Below are positions 11,084 to 20,242 of a stretch of DNA of 64,000 nt, in pieces (the first letter of the stretch is position 1; each line of letters begins with the position of its first letter). The notes beneath the pieces are model-generated. The model worked only from the letters and a program-made list of their open reading frames with translations. It was not told the DNA's origin and did no database searches. Location: the NCBI GenBank assembly GCA_022496805.1, contig CM040094.1, positions 1,860,001-1,924,000 on the forward strand, given 5' to 3'. This DNA is from Pohlia nutans (Eukaryota > Streptophyta > Bryopsida > Bryales > Mniaceae). The position numbers and the translations under genes were made by a program.

Positions 11084-12461
11084 GGCCCTCTTTACACTAG
11101 AGGCGAGGGGCCGTGAAAAAAGAAATTTCAGCCAATGGGATGCGTAGAAATTGAGAAGACCAAGGAAGGTCACTTTACACCCGAAATTTTCAGCCCAAGG
11201 GAGAAAATGACATGGACAACACTTTTGTCCTTGGTGGCAGCAAAAAGGCACATTTTTGAAGACCCTCGGATTTTTCGTCAGGCCCACCTCTTGAGGTGGG
11301 CCTGACACAAAATCCGGGGGGCCGTGTGTCCAAAATTCTCACAGCCAATCATTTTCATTTTTTTAATAATTTTTCAAAACGGCCACTTTTACTGACGGCC
11401 AGTTTTTTTGACCCGTTTTCTACCCAACAACTATTACTATGCATTCCCGATTTTCGTCCTTTAAAATTACAAGTCATTAGTGCATTCATATACAAGCATA
11501 TGATAGTGAAAACATCCTCAAAATCTCAAAAAACAACCGGAAGGGCGTTATTTGAGGCCTTAACCCTTTAACGTCCCATTCCTTTGCAGAATAGTCAAAC
11601 TACACTTTTATACACAATTTAGCATTCAAGAATTGATAAAATATATTTTTGATATTTTTCATGCATGAAATTGTATGTTTCCTATTAGTCTTAGAATTTT
11701 CTGATTTTTTTAATACAAAATGATTTTTTTACAAATTTTTAGGTCAAATACTTCAAGAAATTCATATTAATTACAAAAAATCTTCCAAAAATATAATTTT
11801 TTTAGAACATGTGCAAATGACAATGGAGAATCACATGATATGTTTTTGTAGAATTTTTGAATTTTAATTTTAAAATTCAAAAGGTGAACATTCTATGCAG
11901 TGCAATTCAAACCTTGAGCTATCTGGCTTGCAACAAAAATAAAATATTCAATACTTGAAATTTATAAGATCCGAAAAGTGAAGTGAAAACTAGACTTGAT
12001 AAACTTCATTTTCTCAATTGAGAGCAGCAGCAAAAAACGTCATCTTCAAGTTCAAAATTGGCTTTGACCAACAATCATCCACTATTTGGATGCGCGGTCC
12101 TTAAAGGGTTAAAGAATGAGGACAACATAGTAAGGGGCCGACCGGTAAACCCATATTGTTTGTCAAGACTCGTGTTTGCTGGGTATAAGCCCCCCCCACC
12201 CTCCCCCCCCCCCCCCCAACAACCTCCAACACACACACACCCAAAGAGTGTTGAGTAGGAACTAGGTCTTGGGGTCGAAATGAGAAGTAGTGGGGTAGAA
12301 ATGAGAGGGGTATTAAAAAAATCAGCACATTATTTTGTGGCCCCTTCTCACTTTACTTTATATCCAAAGGACGTCAAATTCAAAGTTCGGCTTCTCAAGA
12401 ATGTGCCATGGCCCTTGGCCGGTTTTCTCCACGACTTCTCGTTTCTAGTGTAAAGAGGGCC
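11084..12461. mobile_element. PIF/Harbinger-like non-autonomous element with TTA duplication (1378 bp)
   Basis: Perfect 18-bp TIR GGCCCTCTTTACACTAGA, flanked by TTA at 11081-11083 and 12462-12464. A TTA/TAA duplication with GGSCC-starting ends is the mark of PIF/Harbinger and Tourist elements. No transposase ORF. Contains the TTAA element at 11564-12108, a C-rich tract near 12190-12217 and a short (CA)n run. Confidence 0.85.
11564..12108 (+). mobile_element. TTAA-flanked element, family P, copy 1 (545 bp)
   Basis: TTAA at 11560-11563 and 12109-12112; ends CCCTTTAACGTCCC and the complement of CCCTTTAAGGACC. Interior related to 46621-47127 (both contain CACTATTTGGATG near the right end). Inserted inside the PIF/Harbinger-like element. 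Confidence 0.8.
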
Positions 12462-12497
12462 TTATTCAAACACACGGTGACTTTAAGGATAACTCTA

Positions 12498-12701
12498 TTG
12501 AGTCCCTTCAATTTGTACCTCTTTACTTTTTATTTTCTAATTTTAAAAATTTGCACTGGTTGGCGATGCTCCAAGACTGCTGTTTGCAGAGAGGAGTCCT
12601 GGTCATCCTGGATCATTCTTAACGGCCTGTGAGAATCTCACTTTAAGCACTACAGTATCTGGTAGTAAAAATACAGTGGTCAAATCTTCACTGACTGATT
12701 A
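12498..12701. other. Intergenic spacer
   Basis: About 200 bp between two TA-type elements; nothing recognised in it. Confidence 0.4.
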
Positions 12702-13021
12702 GAATTAACCGAAAAGTCAGCTCAAAGAGGAAAGTTTTAGCAAATTCCTCTTGAAAACCTCTTGAACTGATATTGAAATATAAATAGACCGAAAACTAGT
12801 TCAAGAGGAGTTGGGAGACAATCTAAAGCAAGCCACTGTCATTATTCTCCACACCTCGCAATGACTTCCACACCTCCTACCAAAGCTCCAAGCCCATGGC
12901 CCACAAAGGGACAAGTTATGACACGACACTATTCAACCCAAACATAGCTCAAGGGAGCTCAAAAGAACGCTTGAAAGAAGGTTGAAAAGGCATGTTCCAA
13001 GGCCTTCTTTTCGGTTAACTC
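12702..13021. mobile_element. 320-bp MITE with TA duplication, family L, copy 1
   Basis: Ends GAATTAACCGAAAAG and the complement of GAGTTAACCGAAAAG, flanked by TA at 12700-12701 and 13022-13023. A nearly full-length copy in inverted orientation is at 22440-22760. No coding capacity. Confidence 0.85.
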
Positions 13022-13023
13022 TA

Positions 13024-14237
13024 TTGTCAATAATAATCATGTGCGACAAGTTCTGGAAATTGGGGTACCTATAAAGGGTCCCCCTTTATTTGTGTTGAAA
13101 AAATAAAATAAAAAAGAAAAAAAGAAAATAAAATAAGAAATAAATCAATAATAATAATAAAATCTTCTTTGAAATTTTAAAGCATATTTTAAACAATCTC
13201 AAAAATCAAACTCCCACCTTACCCTAACAAGAACAAATTTAGTAAATAGACTTGTGTCCACTACTAAATTAGGGTTTCAAACCTTAAGCAAAATCACATA
13301 ACATCATATAAATGTTCACGTTTTAAGCTTACATGGTAAGCAAGGAATTGAAACAAATTCCAATATCATAGAACTATTCGCATTTTGAGCTTATATGGTA
13401 AGCAAATAATTAAAACAAAATTCAATATTACATAACATCACAAATTGTTCACGTACATGGACAGAGGCATCTTTGTAAATACTACAAACCCTAAGTGCAA
13501 GTTGCTACATGGGATCCACTACATCAAAAAATATAATTCCTCCGATGGATTGTGAAACAATTGCTTAAATACCAAATCACTTGAAGAAGTTCGACAATCC
13601 CAAAGGAAAGCTATAATAGCAAACTATAGTGAATTGTAGAAAAGAACATAAGCAACAAAAAAAGCTCCAATTCTAAATGAGTGAATTGAAAGTTTGAAAA
13701 TTTCTCAAGAGGTGGTATCCCTAACCTGTGCCCGTAACAAAAAACAAACAGGTAGTGAGTTTTAAGTTGTGCATGAGGTGTCTACAACATACCACTACTC
13801 GTTATTGTATATTCTCAAGAGAAAAAAAAATTAAAGGTAACAAATGCAAATTGGAAAGAAATATGTGATGAACACTGCATACTGCTTCAAAATGTACTAA
13901 TGAACATGAGTACCATCGCTTCAAAACTCTTGATCCACATTCAACACAATCTGAGCACCAACAAACTCTTTACAAACATGCTACTTGCGGATTTAGGATT
14001 TGCTGTAGTACCTCATAAAAGGCATCGACTAAGCTTGTTGTGGATTACAATAGCGCCGCTTGGAGGAAAACCTTTTGAGCATCGATCATTGTTGCATCAT
14101 GCATGTATGGTAAGTTTAATGCACATAGCTCAACACGTAGCCAATTTGATACTATTTGCAGGAGTATTATGACAGTGACTCTTATAACTAATTCTTTCAA
14201 AGCAAATTTTGAAATGTGGAGAGTGCAGGGTTTCAAT
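13024..14237. other. Intergenic with one diverged tandem duplication; retrotransposon target
   Basis: No gene recognised. A unit of about 65 bp around GAGCTTATATGGTAAGCAA is duplicated with divergence at roughly 13315-13440. The stretch ends in TCAAT (14233-14237), the left target duplication of the retrotransposon. Confidence 0.5.
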
Positions 14238-14805
14238 TGTCACGGACATAGAACCATGAGATGGGTATTGCAAAGACTAGGCCTTAAAACTAGAGATATA
14301 ATTATTGTGTCCAAAACTAGTTAGTGATGGGTATTGCCTTAGTAATGGATATTGCCACAGTGATACAATTATTGTGTGAAAACTAGTTCGTGATGGGTAT
14401 TGCCGTAGTGATACAATTATTGTGAGAAAACTAGTTCGTGATGGGTATTGCCACCGACATAGAACCTTCTAGAATACTTCTAGAAGTTCTATAGTTCCTT
14501 AGACTTTTAGGACCTTCTAGATACTTCCTAGGGACTCTCATAATTTCTAGGAAGCCCCTGCAGAAGCTTCCTTACTACTAGTATATCTAGGGGACGAGGT
14601 GAGGAACTCCTCACTCTCGTCAACACAAGTTAGGAGCAACCTTGAATATTGCCTTGTCTTGAATCTTGATCAACTATCGATTTAGCTCAATATACTTTCT
14701 TGAGAACCACTCTTGTGTACTATTGCACTTCTTGTTCTTGGGTCCTTGTTCATGCTCTTGTTCTTGTTCTCTTGTTCTTGTTCTTGAGTTCTTGTGTCCC
14801 TGACA
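14238..14805 (+). repeat. 5' LTR (568 bp)
   Basis: Starts TGTCACGG and ends CCCTGACA. U3 holds tandem copies of a unit beginning GATGGGTATTGCC (14260, 14326, 14392, 14440; spacing 66, 66, 48), a likely enhancer-type array. TATAT at 14582 predicts transcription start near 14612. The remaining R-U5 part is about 194 nt and ends in a CTTGTT-rich stretch. Confidence 0.95.
14582..14623 (+). promoter_or_regulatory. LTR TATA box, predicted start site and candidate self-primer
   Basis: TATAT at 14582-14586 lies 30 nt before CACTCTCGTCAA at 14612-14623. That 12-mer is exactly complementary to 14808-14819 just after the LTR. Were the RNA to start about 14612, its 5' end could fold back on the PBS as in Tf1/sushi elements. 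The start site is predicted, not measured. Confidence 0.6.
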
Positions 14806-14807
14806 GT

Positions 14808-14819
14808 TTGACGAGAGTG
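14808..14819 (+). promoter_or_regulatory. Candidate primer binding site for self-priming
   Basis: TTGACGAGAGTG begins 2 nt after the LTR end, the usual PBS position. It does not begin with TGG, so it does not look like a tRNA 3'-end site. It is a perfect 12-nt complement of 14612-14623. Confidence 0.65.
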
Positions 14820-14826
14820 ACATTGA

Positions 14827-15027
14827 CAATACTAGAGCTTGGTCTTTCTTGATAAGTGTGGATTACCCCTTTCTTGAAAGTGCTAGAGCCTTCTAGAGGT
14901 TGCGGATTACCCTCCTCTAGGCTAGTATTGTTATGTGTTGTAAAATTCCTTCTTGATCAAGAGCGGATTACCCCTTTTTCAAGATTGGGTTTTAACATTT
15001 TAAAGGTTGCAGATTACCCACCTTTAA
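14827..15027 (+). promoter_or_regulatory. Leader array of four stem-loops with a shared 12-nt loop
   Basis: Four hairpins lie between PBS and gag. Loops: 14857-14868 TGTGGATTACCC, 14901-14912 TGCGGATTACCC, 14962-14973 AGCGGATTACCC, 15008-15019 TGCAGATTACCC. Stems differ: CTTTC/GAAAG plus AAG/CTT (14844-14880), CTAGAGG/CCTCTAG (14893-14920), TCTTGA/TCAAGA plus AAG/CTT (14951-14984), TTAAAGGT/ACCTTTAA (15000-15027). CAATACTAG (14827-14835) pairs with CTAGTATTG (14922-14930), enclosing the first two. A role in RNA packaging, dimerisation or translation is inference from position. Confidence 0.75.
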
Positions 15028-15081
15028 TTGTCTCTACTCTTCATAGAATTCTTTTGTTTCCTTTTCTAGAGTGATTTCAAG

Positions 15082-16149
15082 ATGTCGGGAGTTGTAGATA
15101 TGAACCCAGCAGACTTAGCTGAATCAAAACTAGACGCCGTTCTCAAAGCCATCGAATCCTTGTCGATTAGGACCAACCAAATTGAGAATTTTGTTACTAG
15201 ACTTCACAATGATCTCGGGGCTGGACCTTCACAAACGAGTGTTGCGCCTCAAGTTTTTCCATCCGGAGAACCATCAATTCTTCCAACTCAAGAGGAGAAT
15301 CCATCTCCTCAACATGTTGAGACTCCGAGATTCAAGGAGCCCCGGATTAGCCTTCCAGAGAAGTTTGATGGCACACGCTCAAAATTTCGAGGGTTTGTTA
15401 ATCAAATCCAACTTATTACCTTTCTTCAACCGCATCGCTATCCGACAGACGAATCGCGAGTAGGTCTAGTTGGAACCTTACTTACGGGGCAAGCTCTATC
15501 TTGGTTTGCTCCTCTGTTTGAAAAAAGATCACCGATCTTGAACAACTTCGAGATGTTCTTAGCTGCTTTTGGAGAGGCGTTTGGAGAGCACGACAAGATT
15601 CGTTGGGCGACAATCAAGATTCGTTCTTTGCGACAAGGATCGCGATCTGCATCTGTGTATGCATCAGATTTTCGACAATTAGCGTGCGACATCAATTAAG
15701 ACGAAGAAGCACTTATGAGTCAATTTCATTGGGGACTACGAGATGACGTCAAGGACCTGTTATTGTCTTTACCTGATCCTCAAACACTCAGTGAGGCAAT
15801 AAGTCAAGCCGTGAAGTGCGACAATCGATTATTTCAGCGACGTCAAGATCAACGTTCTTGGACTTCATCAAAACCATAGAGAAGTTCTTCTCACTCGGCT
15901 GCTTCGACAAATATTCCAAGCAATCATTCGGAAGTGTAAGACATGCAAATTGATGCAGTTCTATTCAAGCCACTTACGCCACAAGAGAAGAAACGACGAT
16001 TTGAAGAAGGTTTATGTTTGTATTGTGGAGAACCAGGCCATAAAGCCGACAGTTGCTCCAAAAAGCAACACCGTCATACTTTCAAGACACGGAGCACGTT
16101 TGTGGGGGACCATCAACAATCAAAAAACGAAGAGACCCAGCCACAATAG
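15082..16149 (+). pseudogene. gag: Retrotransposon gag, broken by three stops
   Basis: Structural protein of the retrotransposon particle. ATG at 15082; matrix/capsid-like region contains LTGQALSWFAPLFE, typical of gypsy Gag. The frame is interrupted at 15697 (TAA), 15877 (TAG) and 15937 (TAA), each one C-to-T step from a Gln codon. Downstream in the same frame is the zinc knuckle CLYCGEPGHKADSC (CX2CX4HX4C) and the terminal TAG at 16147. The frame overlaps pol, which lies in the -1 frame. Confidence 0.9.
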
Positions 16150-16190
16150 AGACTGTGCGGTTGGACGAGTTCAAATCACAAGGTCTCTTC
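16122..16190 (+). promoter_or_regulatory. Gag-pol -1 ribosomal frameshift signal
   Basis: The heptamer A AAA AAC at 16122-16128 is in the phase X XXY YYZ relative to gag, 18 nt before its stop codon. GAAGAGACC (16129-16137) pairs perfectly with GGTCTCTTC (16182-16190), giving a 9-bp stem right after the slip site. The protease frame is indeed -1. Spacer length of zero is shorter than the usual 5-9 nt, so the proximal base pairs may have to open. Confidence 0.65.
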
Positions 16191-19100
16191 CTTTCCGGTC
16201 AACCTTCTCGTTGTTTTAACGTTCCTTTTTCTTTTGCTTGTTTGAACTTTCGAACATCCGCCTTGATAGATTCAAGAGCCTCTGTTTGTTTCATAGATGA
16301 AGATTTCGTAAAACTTCACAATAATCCTTTAGTTAAAAAACCTTATCCCGTTCCAGTAGAAGTAATAGATGGACGTTCTTTAGCCTCAGGTCATGTCACC
16401 CACGAAGCTACTCCTTTAAAAATAGAGTTAGAAGGCCATAATAGTTTTATTGTTTTCAATGTCATTAAAACCCCTACAAGCTCTATCATACTAGGACTAT
16501 CTTGGCTTAGAAAATACAATCCTAATATAGATTGGAGTAACCTCAAAATCAAGTCATTCCCTAGTATGATTCCCTCTACACAACCAACTAGGTCCAAACT
16601 TCGTCACCCTAAACCATTGTTCGTTGGAGCAAAGGCTTTTATGAGAGCTGCGAAACATAGCAATCCATTTCTTACTTATGCAACTCCGGCTCGTGAAGAA
16701 GCAACTATGGGCACGAGCAATCCGGATCAGTATAAGGAGTTTCAAGATGTTTTTTGAAAAGAAGAATGCTGATATTTTACCGGAACATCGACCTTACGAC
16801 TGCGCGATTGATCTGCAAGATGGCGCGCAACCACCTTTTGGTCCAATTTACAACCTCTCGCAAAACGAACTTGTAGCGTTGAAGGAATATATTGAAGAGA
16901 ATCTTGCCAAAAACTTCATTCGACACTCGAAGTCCCCAGCTGGTGCCCCAATACTCTTTGTCAAGAAGAAGGACGGCTCTTTACGAATGTGTGTCGATTA
17001 TCGCGGCTTGAACAAGATTACTGTGAAGAATCGATACCCGTTGCCGTTGATATCTGGGCTTCTTGATCAACTTGGATAGGCCAAGATCTATACGAAGGTT
17101 GATTTACGCAGAGCTTACAATCTAGTACGCGTTAAAGAAGGGGACGAATGGAAAACTGCATTTCGAACAAGGTATGGTCATTTTGAATACAATGTCATGC
17201 CTTTCGGACTTACGAATGCACCTGCCATATTTCAACATTTGATGAACGACGTTTTCCGCGAATTTTTGGATAAATTTGTCGTGTGCTATCTAGATGACAT
17301 TTTAATCTAATCCAAAAATGTTGAAGAACATGAAGAACATGTGAAGCTTGTATTACAAAAACTACGAGATGCTGGATTATACGCAAAAGCTGAAAAGTGC
17401 GTATTTCATCAACCGCAAGTGGAGTTTCTTGGGTATATTATTTCAAATGAAGGCTTATCTATGGATCCAAAGAAGATTGAAGCTATCACAAATTGGTTAA
17501 CTCCTCGAACGGTACGTGATTACAATGTTTTCTCGGATTTGCTAATTTTTATCGAATTTTCATCCAGAATTGTTCTCAAATCGATGCTGCATTGACTCGA
17601 TTAACATGCAAAGACAAACTCGATTGGGGACTTGAAGCGGAGACTTCTTTTCAAAATCTGAAAACTGCTTTTACAACGGCTCAAATTTTTATTCATCCAA
17701 ACTTCTCAAAACCATTTTACATGGAGACTGATGCATCAGACTTTGCATTAGGTGCAGTCTTATTGCAAAAGGGAGATGACGCAAAATTTAATCCAGTTGC
17801 GTTCTATTCTAGAAAATTCTCTGCTGCAGAAATCAACCACGAGATCCTTGACAAAGAACTACTTGCTATAGTAGACTCGTCTCAAGTATGGCGTCATTTC
17901 CTTGAAGGCGCTTCGCACCAGGTGATTGTATATACAAATCACAAAAATCTTGAGTATTTTATGTCAGCTCGTGTATTAAATAGGTGACAAGCTCGTTGGA
18001 ACATGTCATTATCTCGTTTTGACTTTGTCATCACATATCGGCCTGGAAAACAACAAGGATTATCAGATGTTTTATCTCGAAGATCCTATCTTGTGCCTAA
18101 AGAAGGAGATGCAGCATATGATCAACAACGAACAACTCTTCTAAAGACCGAGCAATTTCGAGTTCATGGAGCGACTATGGCTATGCCAGTTGACTCATCA
18201 TTTCTTGACCAAGTTCGTGCAATATCAGCAACGGACCCTCTTGTTCTTGATATTCGGCGTCGCTCTAAGATTGATCGCGACAATTTGAAGTTTGTGGATG
18301 ACCTCTTGTATTTTGAGGAGCGCTTGTATATTCCAGAAGGTTCTGCACGCCTTCAAATTCTTCAAGCCCGTCATGATTTTCCTGCAGCCGGACATTTTGG
18401 GTTCAACAAGACGTTAGAACTCATTTCTCAAGATTTTTGGTGGCCTCAGATGTGGAAGGCTGTCAAAGACTACGTTCTTTCTTGTGACATTTGTTCTAGA
18501 TCGAAGAATCCACGACATCGTCCGTATAGACTTTTGCAGCCGTTGCTTATTCCAAAGCAGCCATGGTCTTCTGTTTCTATGGATTTCATCACCGATTTAC
18601 CTCCGTCAAAGTCATTTGACACCATATTCGTGGTTATTGACCGATTGACAAAAATGGCACATTTTATTCCTTGCAAGAAGACAATCACCGGAGAAGAGAC
18701 AGCAAGATTATTTTTGGACAACATTTATCGATATCATGGATTACCGGATGACATCGTTTCAGATCGTAGACCGCAATTTGTCTCTAAATTTTGGAGATCT
18801 CTCTTTGAAATCTTGAAGGTGCAAATCAAACTCTCTTCAGCTTTTCATCCTCAAACTGATGGTCAAACGGAGCGGGTAAACCAAGTATTGGAGCAGTATT
18901 TGCGTTGCAACATCAACTATCAACAAGACGATTGGACCGTGCACTTGCCATTTGCTGAGTTTGCGTATAATAATACCGTTCATGCATCGACTCAACAAAC
19001 GCCATTCTATGCCAACTATGGATATCATCCAAAGTTTGACATGTTAAATCAGTCAAAGAATGAGAATCCGGCAGCTGTCGACTTTGCAACAAGATTATCA

Positions 19101-19634
19101 GAACTCCATGCGTTGATGAAGATTCATTTAGGAGAAGCCCAAGATCGCTACAAAGCCGCCGCAGATAAACTTAGAAAGGAATCACCGTCATTCTTAGTCG
19201 GCGACAAAGTATGGCTTATTCGGCGCAATATCAAGACTACAAGACCATGTGATAAGTTGGACTATCGTCGATTAGGACCATTCCCTATTCAGCAACAAGT
19301 CAATCCGGTGGCTTTTCGGTTGGACCTACCAGCATCTATGAAGGTACATCCTGTTTTTCATGTATCACTGTTAGAACCATACAAAGAGTCGAATATACCA
19401 GGACGAAAGCAACCACCACCGCCCTGCATTGAAGTTGATACCCACGAGGAATATGAGGTTGAAAAAGTACTTGATTCGCGGCAAAGACGAGGCAAATTAG
19501 AATATCTTATACACTGGCGTGGTTATGATATCAATGAACGGACGTGGGAACCAGCAATAAATGTTGTTGGCGCGCCTCAAAAGGTACAGGAATTTCATCG
19601 ACGCTATCTTGATAAGCCACGACCCATTCGATGA
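16129..19634 (+). pseudogene. pol: Retrotransposon pol (protease, RT, RNase H, integrase, chromodomain), broken
   Basis: Replication polyprotein. Protease near 16260 reads ALIDSRAS where DSG is expected. RT has [27 protein letters not shown] and YLDDILI. RNase H has TDASDFALGAVLLQ and YTNHKNLEYF (a D-to-N change against the usual TDHKN). Integrase has an HHCC finger, DRLTKMAHF and SDRRPQF where SDRGPQF is usual. The C-terminus is a chromodomain (YEVEKVLDSR, YLIHWRGYDINERTWEP). Lesions: one extra T in the T run at about 16750-16756, TAG 17077, TAA 17308, one base missing near 17520, TGA 17985. From 18003 to 19634 the frame is open. Confidence 0.93.
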
Positions 19635-19668
19635 TAACTTCAACAAGAAGCTCTTCCGTTGAGAGCTG

Positions 19669-19676
19669 TATATAAA
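19669..19676 (+). promoter_or_regulatory. TATA box upstream of the third ORF
   Basis: TATATAAA lies 35 nt after the pol stop and 84 nt before the ATG at 19753. The 25-30 nt rule would put a start near 19700 and leave a CT-rich 5' UTR of about 50 nt. Suggests a subgenomic transcript for the third ORF. Confidence 0.55.
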
Positions 19677-19752
19677 GAGGGGAGAGCAGTCAAAGAGCAA
19701 CACAGCTCTCAATCTCAGAAACATCTTCTCTTGTACTTCTTTTCTTCTCAGT

Positions 19753-20187
19753 ATGTCTAATTGGAAGGTATTTCAAGATTCTGAATCGCAACCGGAGTCT
19801 GAGCGTGAGCTGTCTTTATCACAATTGTCGAACCAGCCTGCAGATCCTTTGCCACCACACGAGCCTCGAAATGAAGCTGGACCTTCTCAACAACGAAGAC
19901 GGCCTCAAGATGAAGAACCTCTTGAACCACGGCAACGTCGAAAAATATCTAGTAGCAGAGCGTTGGTGATTGTCATCGAAGTAAAGCCTGCTTTTGAAGG
20001 TCGCTCGGAAGTTGTATTTGAAGGACTTTTTTGCAACGAAGATACAGAGGTCCAAACATGGTCTCAAGTAGCGGGCGTCGGTCACTATCGCTGGTTGCAA
20101 GGGCCTTTAAACCACTTGACTCGCGCTAGACAACTTGAGTATGTCGGAGGAACCATGAGACATATTTTTGATTTTCTTCGTCTCTGA
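19753..20187 (+). CDS. Third ORF of the retrotransposon, unknown function (144 aa)
   Basis: Intact ORF between pol and the polypurine tract, where many elements carry env or accessory genes. ATG at 19753, stop at 20185. Residues 1-70 are Ser/Pro/Glu/Arg-rich and look disordered, with a basic run (EPRQRRK) that could be a nuclear signal. Residues 70-144 look folded (ALVIVIEVKPAFEGRSEVVF, WSQVAGVGHYRWLQG). No signal peptide or transmembrane segment, so not an envelope protein. It matches no family I recognise. It has no stop or shift although gag and pol have several. Confidence 0.75.
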   Translation: MSNWKVFQDSESQPESERELSLSQLSNQPADPLPPHEPRNEAGPSQQRRRPQDEEPLEPRQRRKISSSRALVIVIEVKPAFEGRSEVVFEGLFCNEDTEVQTWSQVAGVGHYRWLQGPLNHLTRARQLEYVGGTMRHIFDFLRL

Positions 20188-20229
20188 TCGAGAGTCCACA
20201 ACAACACTCCTCGTGAAGACTCGTCGCTA

Positions 20230-20242
20230 GAGAGGGAGGTGA
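20230..20242 (+). promoter_or_regulatory. Polypurine tract
   Basis: AGAGAGGGAGGTGA (with one T) lies directly against the 3' LTR start at 20243, the site where plus-strand synthesis is primed. Confidence 0.85.

Larger units (their letters stand above)
10763..12495. mobile_element. Palindromic foldback element with TA duplication, interrupted by another transposon
   Basis: Ends GAGTTATCC...GGATAACTC, flanked by TA at 10761-10762 and 12496-12497. The left arm (about 10763-10900) pairs with the right arm (10980-11083 plus 12462-12495): for example GTGAATTTTACACTAATGTA against its complement near 11055-11074. The right arm is split by the element at 11084-12461; without that and one copy of its TTA the host element is about 352 bp. 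Confidence 0.8.

Noticed and set aside
13900..14324. Overlapping frames at the 5' LTR boundary
   Set aside because: They cross the LTR insertion point and show no known motif.
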